From contig WBMQ01000007.1 of the NCBI GenBank assembly GCA_016630905.1, positions 806,001-870,000 of the forward strand: 64,000 nt of DNA, written 5' to 3'. This DNA comes from Capillidium heterosporum (Eukaryota > Entomophthoromycota > Entomophthoromycetes > Entomophthorales > Capillidiaceae). The notes under the pieces are model-generated. The model saw nothing but the letters and a program-made list of their open reading frames with translations, did not search any database and was not told the DNA's origin. The translations under genes were made by a program, and so were the position numbers. Below, in pieces: positions 11,100-22,459 of this stretch (positions are counted from its first letter, which is position 1; every line of letters starts with the position of its first letter).

Positions 11100-12226
11100 T
11101 CAGTAGTTACTAGCCGGTACGATATTACCAAAGTCGTTATAGTAGATCTCTCCATCGTTCTCCAAGCTATTTAGCACCGTATCAACATCCCCCCGGTTGA
11201 CATCTCCACCGATCAATGTACTGTAGATCATATCTCTAGGTGCCCCTTCACTCGAGTTACTCTCAATCACAGATTTAATAGCGCGCAATACAGACGACGT
11301 CAAGTTGGAGGGTTGGATATTTTGCCCCATGCTAGGTTGAACTTTACTTCCAGTGTTGAAGGGGTTGTTGGCGGAGATAGCAACGCTTGAGAAAGAGGGG
11401 TTGGACTACATAATGGATTAGGCAAATTTAAGTCAAGGAAAAGTACCTTCTTAGGTCTTGTCAAACGTAAGTGAGTTTCAATAGCGGCCAAAAAGTGGTT
11501 GGTAACGGCGTCACCACAAGTTATAGGTTCGACTTTAACAGCGCTTACTTGGACCTTCTGGTTGAACGTCTTGACGAAGCAGATGGCTCGAACGTAAATT
11601 TGTTCCCTGCAATAAAAGTTAAAAAGTTATAAATTAATTAAAAAAGTTACCGAACTCCTTCAAGCTGATTGTTAGAGCCCTCGTCACCATCTTTAGCAAT
11701 GTGCCAAAACTTTACGTCGATAGTCCCAGTTCCATCTTCTAAGCTTAAGGTCGTAAAACTTTCGGCAAGTTCAATTTTGTAACAGCCGGCAATTATCTCC
11801 ACCTAAATAAACAATTAAAATTGAAGTTCAAAGAAATAAGGTATAGTAGAATTTGAAATATTTACTCTATCTAACATGTATCCGTCCAGGTACAGGTGTT
11901 CCTCTTTGTTGTCGGGGATTTGCATGTCCTTCAATTGCTTTATAGTAACATGACGAAGTCGTACTGGTTTTGCCTAGCTTTTTTAAAATAATACCACTAC
12001 AAAATATACCTTTTTTTCGGAACTTTGATCATTATCATTAATTCTAGAGCTGGAATGGTCGTTGTTGAAGATGGAAGTCCCACTATTTACAAAACCTCCT
12101 TGATTTTGATTGAGCGATTGGAAGCCACCACTAAAGTTACTGCCAAAGTTGTTTCCAAAGTTGTTATCTAGTTTTAGTATTTTAGTTTAGAGAGTTGGTT
12201 CTATCGATATTACTGTTGAAGGCCAT
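11100..12226 (-). CDS. RFA2: Replication protein A 32 kDa subunit (RPA2)
   Basis: Six or seven exons. The 13-nt first coding exon reads ATGGCCTTCAACA and splices into an Asn/Gly/Ser-rich leader (NNNNFGNNFGSNFSGGF), the phosphorylatable N-terminal tail of RPA32. The OB fold follows: KPVRLRHVTIKQLKDMQ, then LYLDGYMLDR, VEIIAGCYKIE, LSLEDGTGTIDVKFWHI, REQIYVRAICFVKTFNQKV and VKVEPITCGDAVTNHFL. The last exons hold the winged-helix domain (SSVLRAIKSVIESNSSEG, then DVDTVLNSLENDGEIY) and end in NIVPASNY. It is the middle subunit of the single-stranded-DNA-binding RPA heterotrimer used in replication, repair and checkpoint signalling. All junctions checked keep frame. A diverged copy lies directly upstream at 13.2-14.3 kb in the same orientation. 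Confidence 0.92.
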
Positions 12227-13189
12227 GTTGAATTTTGGTGAGATAGATTGGTAGTCAAAAGTTTGGTTTGTAAGACTGATTGAAGTGAGCTCATACTACG
12301 CAAAAAGCCGAGCTAATTCTATTGAATCGCTGGGATAATGAGAACGAGTTATTGGATGAAAGTACTGTAAAATTTACTATAGGTAAAGTAGTGATATCAC
12401 CTGGGCCGTCAAATAATAATATGTGAGTAGCAGTTCAAATTATAGGTCCTAACCTAGCCATTGGCTTTAGCAAGCTAGAAGTTAAATATGGTGATTGGAA
12501 TGAATTCTTGAAGTCTGTCGAAGTAGTAGTAGTAACCAAGCAATTTTAGCTAGCAGCTATAAGTTTGTAGTACTTGCATTTTTGATAAACCATATATATA
12601 TCTACACACCATATGCTTAAAAGCCAAATTTACCTAATAAGCAAGCTATATAGAAATGGTATATAGTTAATCAAATCAAATGTATAGATGGTTATAGAGC
12701 TTTATCGTATGAGACTATTCTGAGGCTTATTACATCTATTAGTAATATTTTATTAAACTTCACTATAGAATAATCAAAAGCAGTAGCTTTACACATATTT
12801 AATTAACTTTCCTATAAAAAATTTAACTAATTCCTAACTTTAAGCTGCTACATCTACTCAAACATTTAAGAATAAATGTCTAAACTAAAGATACAAGCAA
12901 AATAACTGCATCTGTTCACAGGAGTCCTTTAAATACATTTCAATTAGTTGGGCCAAAAAGTAGCATCTACTGACACCCAAATATCCCCCATCTATCATAT
13001 TATGAAGAGATGTAATTCTTAACTTTAATTGATATGTACCCATCAATCGAACTTTAGATCAATCCATAATCGTTAAATCAATTGAAAGCTGCACGTACCT
13101 GCTTAGGTAATACATTACTCTACCAAATATATCAAAAGTTTCATTCTTTTGAATCCTGGTCATATCATTTAATACCGCCAAATCGTAAA
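12227..13189. other. Intergenic spacer between RPA2 and its relic copy
   Basis: A+T-rich, no coding exon recognised. Confidence 0.5.
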
Positions 13190-14292
13190 TACATTTAAAT
13201 AACTATTGGTTAATGTTATGGTCCGCCTTCTGGATAAGAATAGTTGGTATCGACCCAAATTTAGAGATAGAGTTGCCGAATTATCTGGGAACGTAAACAG
13301 TTTTGATATTTGCTTCTCAGGTTCTATTGTCAGGTAGGGGCTGAGTTGGGGATAAGCTAATATAGTGGTAGGTAAATCAGAAACGTAAGTTTGGGCAAAC
13401 AGCTCAATTAATAATAGAATTGATATTGGATTATCCAGCTTGGAAAGACATATGTTAAATTCACCATCTTTATTTGAATTCCATTTCTACAATAAGTTAA
13501 TGTTAATCATATATAAACTAACTATCTTTTTAATTAAAGTGAATTTGAGGTGAAAATAGATAGCTGATAAAAATGATAGGTAATTGCATCTCTATCAGTT
13601 ACCAGTTCTAACTTGATGGGGCTTACATATAGGCTGTCGTTGTATACCTTCAGTTTACCTACAACTCTATAGTAATATCCAACTCTAATTTTATCAACTT
13701 GGTGTTTAAAACTAAATGTTACTTTATGTTTTTTAATCGTTCATTTAAATTGTAAAAATTGAAATAATTAGTAGCCTTATCTTCTAAAGTGAATTTGATA
13801 TCTAAATAACCAGTCCCATCTCTCAACTTCAAGGTAGTGGTGGTCAGATTTTTTCCTATGTTGAACCAACCGGCAATTACAGCTACCTTGATAAATGAAC
13901 CTATTGATAAAAAAGTTAAAAATATTCAGTTACTCTATCTATTGGATGATTATCCAAAGCAAATTGATGTTTTTGCCCATAGACAACTTTTACTTCTTCC
14001 AACTATAAGATAGTTGCATTCCTATAGGTAATTGAAGGATACTATTTAGGTTGGCAAACAATATATACATTAAATTTATAGTACCTTGTTATCCGAATAG
14101 TGGTCATAATCATCGTAAGATAGCAACTTCTTACTATATATTGAGTTTTGTGAAATTCTTGAAATTTTATTAAATTGCTAAGACAAGAAAGGTGAGCTGT
14201 GCCTTCAAGTGGAAGTGAAGGTGGTTGCCACATGGAAGCTATAAACTGCAAGGTTGGGAATTGAGTTTAATTTCAGTAAAATCCATCTTAGA
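13190..14292 (-). pseudogene. RPA2-like duplicate, diverged and probably decayed
   Basis: Too broken to give one long frame, but reading the minus strand with short introns recovers the RPA2 OB fold in order. FNKISRISQNS and SYDDYDHYSDNK match the tail. ITYRNATIL-stop-LEEVKVVYGQKHQ matches RLRHVTIKQLKDM. DNHPIDR then VAVIAGWFNIGKN match MLDR then VEIIAGCYKIE. TTLKLRDGTGYLDIKF matches TTLSLEDGTGTIDVKF. VGYYYRVVGKLKVYNDSL then IKLELVTDRDAITYHFY match the last strands. The intron after the DR residues sits at the same site in both copies. There is an in-frame TAG where RPA2 has Gln (about 14014), and a TAA before the expected last junction (about 13537). A downstream open stretch (13190-13490, LDNPISILLLIELFAQTYV) may replace the winged-helix part. 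A longer first intron ending at TTATAG would skip the TAG, so a functional short paralog is not excluded. Confidence 0.6.
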
Positions 14293-15223
14293 TTGGTACA
14301 TGTATTTTGATATTAGCTTTTGGTTGGAAATTGAGTGAAGTTAAATAAAATGGTTAAGGAGTTAGTCAAAGATTTTGGGTTTAGTTGAAGATTAACGAAA
14401 ATGTTCTAAATTTGGTGCTGTAGTTGGCTTTAACGCGCTTTAGATTTGTGCAATTGAAACGGTCAGTTTTCCTATAATTTGAGCGCGAACAGTTGGTTTA
14501 TTGAATATTAAACAGTTTGATGTAAGTTAAGATTGGGATAGTGCTGATAGTTTTTCTCAATAATTGTCAATGAAATTCAAATACAGGTTTTACCATTTGC
14601 TTATTTTAGATAGTGTTAAAGTAATATAAGAATCGTAACTTACAAATGAGCTTATTCTTCATACTTTATTTCAAAGTATAGTGAACTAAAAAGTAAATAA
14701 AACTTTAGCTTGGCAAATATCTATTCTTATCAAAGTTTCTAAACATTCTACACCAACAGCACTTTATAATTCAACTAAATCAACTATCTCAGTTTACATT
14801 CCAAATTTCTTACTAAATCTATACAATCCTTCCACATTCAATTTTAAAATTATACAGTCCAACTAAATCTTTATTAACATTCTATTGATAAATGCAATTT
14901 TTCAAATTTACTATCAAAAGATGGATTCCAAACTTGCCATTATGCAGGTGATAACAAAGTTTCAAACAATTTACTGAGTTTTGCACTTGAAATGGATAAT
15001 ATCATTCATGGGGTATTGCATTACTATCGAATTGTCTACATTTCAGAAATAGCTTTACAAATATCCCTTAGAATTCCTTCCCCTTTATTCATTTTTGCAA
15101 ACTCCATCCCTAGCATACATTTATCAACTTTCAAAATATATTTCCAACATCGCAACTTTTAATAAACGACACTATCGACCTTTTTAATAACATTAGTTGT
15201 ATAGCAATATTAGCGATATATTT
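14293..15223. other. Divergent intergenic region, no gene seen
   Basis: A+T-rich sequence between the minus-strand RPA2 relic and the plus-strand lipase. Confidence 0.55.
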
Positions 15224-17255
15224 ATGGATCCCTTACTAACCAACACTTCCCTGTCCCTAACACTATTCAACCCTGACACTCAACCATCAGATAAAAGTCT
15301 AACTTTACTCCCCAGTTCCAAAGCCCAACTTATTAGTTTACTAGCCAACCGTACCAAGCTTAGCTTAAAGTTGGTGAGCTTAATAGTCGAAGGTGTCTTT
15401 GAGACGTTGCTATTCTGTTCTTTGAAGAGCCTGACTTTGACTTACAATAGTCTGACTTTTACTTTGTTAAATTTGGATACCGGTAAATCAATATGTTACA
15501 ATGACAGTGAGGAACGCGATGTAGTAAAGTTAGATATAGATAAAAGTTATCCAGTAGGCATCTACTTCATCAACACCAGCTTTACCTTTATGGAATTGGT
15601 AGTGTTGACCAGCTTCAAGTTGGTGAGTTCAACGGTACGCAACAGCTTATGGGTAATATAGCTTTATTATGCTGTGTCCTAATTTTAGAAATAGGTATTC
15701 GAAGAAACGGTCCAACTTATCGACAAAATCTTTGGGTCGACCGAATCGAGCTCCGTCATAGCTTCTATCATAAGCTTCATGAAGCAGGAATTACTCGAAG
15801 ATAAGACATTCATCCTCAATAGTCCCAGCTTCATAACCACTTCATCCAAACTACAATTTCTAACTAAAAGTTTGGTAGCTTACGCTTGTTTACAGTACAA
15901 GACCGATGCGCTACTCCTGAAAAGCTATAGGACCAATGTACTGTTGAAAGGTAAGCTGAAGACACAAAGTTTTATTGAGAGTAATAGATTGCAGTTGATG
16001 AGTATTAGTAAGGACTGCGACGACGTAATCAGTATTAGGGATAGCTCGGAAGATGTCAGTTTGCTAAGTTTAAGTTTACCATCGACACCCAACCCCGGCA
16101 GATCCAACTCGCGTACCAACCCCTTAAAGTCAATGCTACAGGATTTTAACTGCTTTATGAAGTACTCCTCAGCTTCCTACGGGCACCAGTTCCTCAAGTG
16201 GTTAGGATTGCATAGCGATACCTTACAGCATACCAACCAAACGATCTTTCACACCTACACAAACCAAAGTAAAGAAAGTTTGATCTATCACTCCTACTCG
16301 GATATCCATACTACCGACACCTTCAACTTCAACGCCAAAGATACTAGCTTCAAAAGCATCGTACATTACCTATCGATCGATCAATCCAAAAAGAGTATTG
16401 TCCTAACTTTGCGCGGGACGTTGGGTATCTCCGACTTGTTGACCGATCTCACATTCAACTACAAAGTGTTAAAGTTGGAAGATGGCAGTCAAGAGTTCTT
16501 TTGCCACGAAGGCATATTGAACCAGGCTTTAAAATTGAGTAGAAAGGGTACACAACTTATCGACAAAATCAACATGAGCTTTAAAATGTTTCCCGACTTT
16601 CAGCTCGTTCTATGTGGCCACAGTTTGGGTGGCGGGGTTTCCTCTTTATTAGCGCTAATCTGGTCTACCTATGATGCATCGACCAATACCTTTTACACCA
16701 ATTCGAATTACTTTGACTACCGACGTAAGATTATATGCTATGGGTTTGGTATCCCATCCACTATCGATGAAGAGGGCGCTCAGTACTCGAAAGGTTTAGT
16801 AAAGTCCTTGATCAACAACAACGATTTCATACCTCGCTTGTCACTAGGTATTCTTAAAGATTTTAAAGCACTGTTCAACTGCTTCTTCCATGACCTCGAG
16901 CTTTTGGATCAAATTTTCAATAGGATCTTCAACTTAAATGATGGGATTGGAAAGAATGAGAAGGATAACTTTTGTTTGGATAGTTGGTACTTGAGTTTGA
17001 TCAAGACGTGTAGGGCCAACATGCAGAACTTTAAATTGGTACCACCTGGGCAAGTATACTTGATGAGATTATACAAGTTCATATGTAGATGGAGGTAGTG
17101 AAAGTGAAGAAAACACTTGGTTCGAATTTAAGGAAATATTGGATGCTGACCTTTATTTCAATGAGTTGAAGTTCAAGAAGAATATGCTACTCGACCATTC
17201 CCCTAAAAGCTACGAAGACAATTTGAATTATCTCCTAAAGTTGATGGAGGAGTAG
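15224..17255 (+). CDS. Class 3 (alpha/beta-hydrolase) lipase, sn1-diacylglycerol-lipase-like
   Basis: Exon 1 starts at the ATG at 15224 (MDPLLTNTSLSL). A 42-nt intron (GTAATA...AAATAG, about 15655-15696) joins it to a long second exon beginning VFEETVQLIDKIFG. Residues in the middle match the lipase class 3 fold: SIVLTLRGTLGISDLLTDLT, then CHEGIL, then the nucleophile elbow LCGHSLGGGVSSLLALIW (GHSLGG serine), CYGFGIPS and NNDFIPRLS, which carries the expected aspartate. These fit the fungal relatives of animal DAGL, which release monoacylglycerol and fatty acid from diacylglycerol. Near 17070-17098 the frame hits a stop just after PPGQVYLMR, yet the family-like tail continues one base out of frame (DYTSSYVDGGSE, then MLLDHSPKSYEDNLNYLL) to a stop at 17253-17255. 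No GT...AG intron fixes this, so a single-base error or lesion is likely. Confidence 0.8.
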
Positions 17256-17543
17256 TGAGTTTTTGATAAGGTATATATGAAATTATTTTGGCTGGCGTAT
17301 TTAAAGATAGTGTAGTGCGTTTTACCTTTCCTATGTAGTTTTTGGTATCCATCAAAGTCGGTGCTATTTCGTTTCCATTATCGTGGATTTTGTGTATTTC
17401 CTATTGGGGATAAAGCTTTATACTCCCAAGTTTTCATAAATAAATGTACTCTATTCGTTAAATTTTTAAACTCCAGCTAATCTCAACCTTCAAATAATAA
17501 GGTTTTGCTCAGCTTTATCCCCCTTATCTACAAATTCCAAGTA

Positions 17544-18792
17544 ATGAGGCCAACGCAATATCTAGCCAAGTATCTAAGTCGAGCTATAGTATTTGAAAGC
17601 CATGGTTCGGTATCTAACGTAATAAAGTAAATTTTGACCATTGGACATTTAATTTTAATTTTTAGAACTGTAGAACTCCCTTTGCAACCACCTACCCAAG
17701 ATGAACTTGTATTAGAGACTTTAATAAGCAGCATCAATCCCATGGATATCAATCAAATAGAAGGCACCTATCCCAAGCTCCCTCAAGCTATAAAAATAAA
17801 TGACGTCCAATACAAGGTAGGTGGTAACGAAAGTTTTTTAAAGGTTGTGCAGGTTGGTCAAAAGGTTCAAGGTTTTCAAATTGGTGATATCGTTACCAAC
17901 AAGTGGGTTGGTTCAGGTATTTTATAAGCTTACTTGATTTCATTTTGCTTATGGTTTATTTTTAGGTACCTGGCAAAGTAAAATTGTAGGGAAGAGTTCC
18001 GATTACCTCAACCTAACTTCGATATTCGATCCTAAGGAGAAAGTAGACTACAAGTTGCTGAGTACACTGCTAGTCAATTTGACAACCGCTTACAAGTTGA
18101 TAGAAAGGTTGATGTTCAATAAGGAGAAAGCAATCATCCAAAATGGAGCCAACAGTTCGGTAGGTAGAGCCATCATCTTTATGGCTAATAAATTGAACAT
18201 CGATACTATCAATTTGATTAGAGATGGGTAATTGGTCAATTTTTTAAAATTAACTTTAACTTTTATATAATCTAGTACAGCCAGTTCAGCTACAAAACAA
18301 GAGTTATCAGAGTTAGGAGCTAGATGTATCTTGACTGAAACTGAAGCTCTACAGCCTTCTATGCTAACCAACTTGAAACAAATTTACAGCTCCAACATCA
18401 ACTATGCTTTCGACTGCGTGGGAGGTAAGCAAGCCAACACCTTGTTCAAATATTTAAATGATGGCGGTAAATTCATCCAATATGGCAATTTATCCAAGAA
18501 ACCTATGCTAGTACCTAGTTCTTACCTACTGTTCAACGATTTGAAAGTGGAAGGGTTTTGGTTGAACCGATGGTTGGATAAGTGTAGTTTAAAAGGTAAG
18601 GAAGGAGACATGGAACGCATAGAGACTTATAAGAAGGTGTACAAGCTTTGTAGAGGATACGATAACAAAGTGGAGTTTTTAGATTGGTATCATGATGGAT
18701 TTAGGGAGAGTTTTGAGAGGATTGTCAAGCCGAATTTGAAGGTGGGTAGTGGCGGTAAAAAAGTGATTAGGTTTAAAGAAATTTTGGATTAA
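17544..18792 (+). CDS. ETR1: Mitochondrial trans-2-enoyl-thioester reductase (MECR/Etr1 type)
   Basis: Four exons. The ATG at 17544 gives a basic amphipathic leader (MRPTQYLAKYLSRAIVFE) suited to mitochondrial import. The medium-chain dehydrogenase/reductase fold follows: INPMDINQIEGTYPKLP contains the Tyr-bearing segment that in Etr1 holds the catalytic tyrosine. GDIVTNKWVGSG then TWQSKIVG come next, then the nucleotide site AIIQNGANSSVGRAIIFMA, NYAFDCVGG and LNDGGKFIQYGNLSK. The C-terminal part (KVEGFWLNRWL, ..GGKKVIRFKEIL) is typical. The enzyme does the last, NADPH-dependent reduction in mitochondrial type II fatty-acid synthesis, which supplies octanoate for lipoate. Junctions at about 17628/17669, 17916/17967 and 18230/18277 keep frame. 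Confidence 0.9.
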
Positions 18793-19368
18793 AAGTTTTC
18801 TGTAATTTGTATACACGTTTTACATAGATCCGTGCTATATAAAAAGTATTTGATAAGGACAAGGTTTAGAGATCAAAATTTTTCTTTTAAAAGTTGAAGA
18901 TTATAAAACTTGGGATAGCTTTGGTAACCGGTCATAGCGTCGGCTTACCTTTGAAATTGCATGGAAATAAACATATATACTTAATTTCAAAATGCTCAAC
19001 TATAAAACGGCTATAGCAATACTTTCAACTATAAGGAGCTGTTGCTATATGCTACTTTAATCTAGAAAATATGAATAGTGGATATAACTTTAACTTTCAA
19101 ATTGATTTTGGCCATTCCAACTTTATCTGGTATTCATCTCTTAAACTTAATTAGCATCAAGTTTAAATTACGGAAATCCTACCTGCATCTTTATAGTACA
19201 CCTTGTAAACATATTGAAAAGATATCAAGGCTCCCTTCAAGCAGTTTACTTTTCCAAAGTTATATGAAAGCTGTCGTCATCCTTTGTAAAATTCTCGCAG
19301 TTCAAACCTCAATAACTTTCGCCTTTTAGACAATCTAAATTTTTCTAAACACAAACTAAAGCAATATA
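18793..19368. other. Intergenic, no gene seen
   Basis: A+T-rich spacer between two co-oriented genes. An open stretch at 19078-19329 lacks an ATG start and is not called. Confidence 0.5.
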
Positions 19369-21593
19369 ATGAATTCCAGCAACCCAATTTTCAAATTCGA
19401 ACCTGAACCGATGTGTGAAGGATCAATACAAGCGGTTGAGAAGAGTAAATGCGTTACATTTTATCAAAAAGGAACCTTCCTGCCACGTTTAAATTTGCCT
19501 GCATTTAAATTTTCCAACCAAGATGATATCAATATCGAAACTCAACTGGACCAATTGGTAGCCGACTTCAAAAAGCTAGACGTTGTCGAATCAAACTTGA
19601 GGTTGGCGCAAGCTTTCGTACTTGGTACTACAAGTAAATTGTTATTTTATTTTGTTTTAAATTCTTTTAATTAGCCAAGTCAACTCACAATTGTAATTTG
19701 AATTTTCAAGATACTCTTTGGAAAGTCCACAAGGAAGTGTTAAACTATAGGGTCAATTTAAATTTAATGCATAAGGAAAAATTCGAAGCATACTTTAAGC
19801 AGGTCAATGGTTCAACTGGCAATAGAGATTTGGCGATGCACTACAACTACAACTATTTAATACCTAAAAGACAAGTGGAATCGCAATTTCAACATTATAA
19901 TCCAATTTCAGCATCAGAAAAACTGTCTAAAGTTAAAGAATCGGGACTGAATTTCCATTCAGCAAAAGTAACTATTTTTAAGTTTTATTATTTGCTAATA
20001 ATATTGTTTTTATATCTTTAGCTATCAGCAACCGATTTAAAACCAATGTCTTTATCGGAAATTGTAGAAGATGAGTTAAAGGAAAGACAGGTTGAGAATA
20101 TGAGGACATCAGTTAAAACCAAATTAGCAAAGTACTGGTTTTTCAAGTTTTTATTTGTACTAAAGTTTTAATTTAGAACATCGCATCTATTCAAAGCTAA
20201 ACCTAAGACCTCCAAAGTATACTATTTCTATATCTTCAATATTGACTAGTTTAGGTACCACAAAGTAAAGTGGTTATCGAATTGAGCGATGGTGAATCTG
20301 ATGGCCCTCCCTGTGCATTCCGAACTGCCAAGTCCCTCGTTGTAAGTTTTAAATTAACAATTCATATTGACAAGCTTAGAAACCCACCAGGTCCAACGAA
20401 AAGGACTTGTCGCCGCGAAGGAAATCTCCCATCGACAAGCGTGCTAATAGTTACGACAAAGTCAACCAACCTTACGTTCCACCCAATTTAGACAAGGATT
20501 CTGATTCTGACGAACTTTTCAAATCTAAAAGAGAGCGCAGGTAATAAAACACTAACATCCACGTACCAATTTTTCATCTAGTGCCCTAGAACCCACCCCG
20601 AAGAAGAAAAAGAAATCTCCCAAAACTCCGGCTTCTCCCAAGATCTTCTCTGACGCTGAAGACGGCGTCACTGTCGACGCACGGTTGCGCAACATCGAAC
20701 CACGCATGGTCAAGATGATCGAAAATGAAATCATGAGCCAGACTCAACAGCTGACCTGGGACGACATCGCGGGTTTGGACCACGCCAAGGCTTTGATCCA
20801 GGAGATCGTTGTATGGCCCATGTTGCGTCCCGACATCTTCAATGGGCTGCTAGGCCCTCCTAAAGGGTTCCTACTATTCGGACCTCCCGGTACGGGCAAG
20901 ACATTGATCGGTAAATGCATTGCGTCGCAGAGCCAGGCCACTTTTTTCTCCATCTCAGCCTCGTCACTAACCAGTAAGTGGGTGGGTGAAGGTGAGAAGA
21001 TGGTGCGTGCATTATTTGCGGTGGCTCGATGCAACCAACCAGCTGTCATTTTCGTCGATGAGATTGATTCACTGCTAAGTCAGCGTAGCGAAGGGGAAGT
21101 TGAAGCTAGCCGACGCATCAAGACCGAATTCCTAATACAGTTCGATGGTGCTGCTACCGATGTCGATGAACGTATTTTAGTGGTAGGTGCTACCAACCGA
21201 CCCCAAGAGATTGATGAAGCAGCTCGTAGAAGATTCCGTAAAAGAGTCTACATCCCCTTACCCGAGCAAAACGGCCGTGAAAAGATCATCCGCAACTTAC
21301 TTGGCGATAAAGTTTCCCACCTTACTGATGCTGAAATTTCGGAGATAGGTAGGTTGACAGAGGGGTACTCAGGATCTGATATGGATGGATTGTGCCGCGA
21401 AGCTGCTCTAGGTCCCATCCGTAGCATTAAAGATATCAAAACGGCCAATGTTGGTGATGTGCGCAAGATTACTTTGAAGGATTTTCATCTGGCGCTCAAG
21501 CAGGTACGGGCTAGTGTCGACCCGAAAGAGTTGGAGTTCTACTGTCAGTGGGATCATAAGTTTGGTAGTCTCAGTAGTTTGAACGATATATAG
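19369..21593 (+). CDS. FIGNL1: Fidgetin-like 1 AAA ATPase (FIGNL1)
   Basis: Seven exons. The N-terminal half is divergent ([14 protein letters not shown]...). Near the middle, [10 protein letters not shown] aligns with the GFKTAK segment of animal FIGNL1; its FRTA matches the FxxA RAD51-binding motif. A Lys/Ser/Pro-rich, NLS-like stretch ([14 protein letters not shown]) precedes [16 protein letters not shown]. The last exon (20580-21593) is the AAA+ module: [23 protein letters not shown], Walker A GPPGTGKT, pore segment [16 protein letters not shown], Walker [10 protein letters not shown], sensor ATNRPQEID with ARRRF arginine fingers, and C-terminal FGSLSS. FIGNL1 is a nuclear hexameric ATPase that removes RAD51 from DNA during homologous recombination. 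The last exon is richer in G+C than the rest. All junctions checked keep frame. Confidence 0.92.
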
Positions 21594-22459
21594 TTGGTAT
21601 TTGGGATTGGAGGTAGTCGGAATTTAAGAATTATTTTTATCGTACTGTAGCACCCTTTGTATTATCGACAATAAAGCATATAGGTTTATAGCTTATGTTT
21701 ATAGATTTTAATTTATTATAGTATGTTTAATTTAAAATTGTATAAAGTATTACTAGTACTTGTGCTTTTAAAATTTATGTTGTAGTTTAACTATTGGTAT
21801 TTGATTAAATCAATGTTGGTAAACCAAGCTTTACAGTTTATTATATGCATTCAAAGCATATATATCAAAACCATTTTTATCTAGCCTGAGCAACCCTCGT
21901 TAATTTAGCAAACACTATAATATAAAATTTTTATTATCCTCTCGGCGATTTAATATTCATACTTATCCTTTAGATAAAGAATGTATAGCTTTCGATATGT
22001 TTGGAGATACTTCATTTTCATTTGCGTAATATTACTTTGATTTCGCTGCTACAAAAAAATAATACAAGCTCGCTTGTCTAAAAATGTATAAACACAACCA
22101 GCATCCTAGTAAAATAGGAAGCCAACTTTTCCAGCTGCAGCCTTCTATTTTTTCAACCTAAGCTCTTTTTATAGAAGACAAGTTGCAGACTAGATTCGGA
22201 TGATAGCAACGATTGTATTTAGAATTATATACAATTTCATAATAGAGATAAATCCTACAAGCTAATATTTATAAATGGTGCTATAAAACTAAGGCAATAT
22301 AAAGCGAACAGTACAGCATAAGATGAATCTATAATAAATTTATAAAGTAGGAACCCATCTCCAAAATAGTTCCAGAGCGCTTATATCAAAATTAACATTT
22401 AAAAACCGGGAACGCAATAAAAGTTTCTATAACCGGTCAGCAACGTAGCGAAAAACACC
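21594..22459. other. Intergenic between convergent genes, no gene seen
   Basis: A+T-rich, no coding or RNA signal recognised. Confidence 0.6.

Noticed and set aside
17040-17110. Short intron GTATACTTGATG...CATATGTAG to repair the lipase frame
   Set aside because: The splice gives the wrong phase and runs into a stop; a single-base shift explains the data better.
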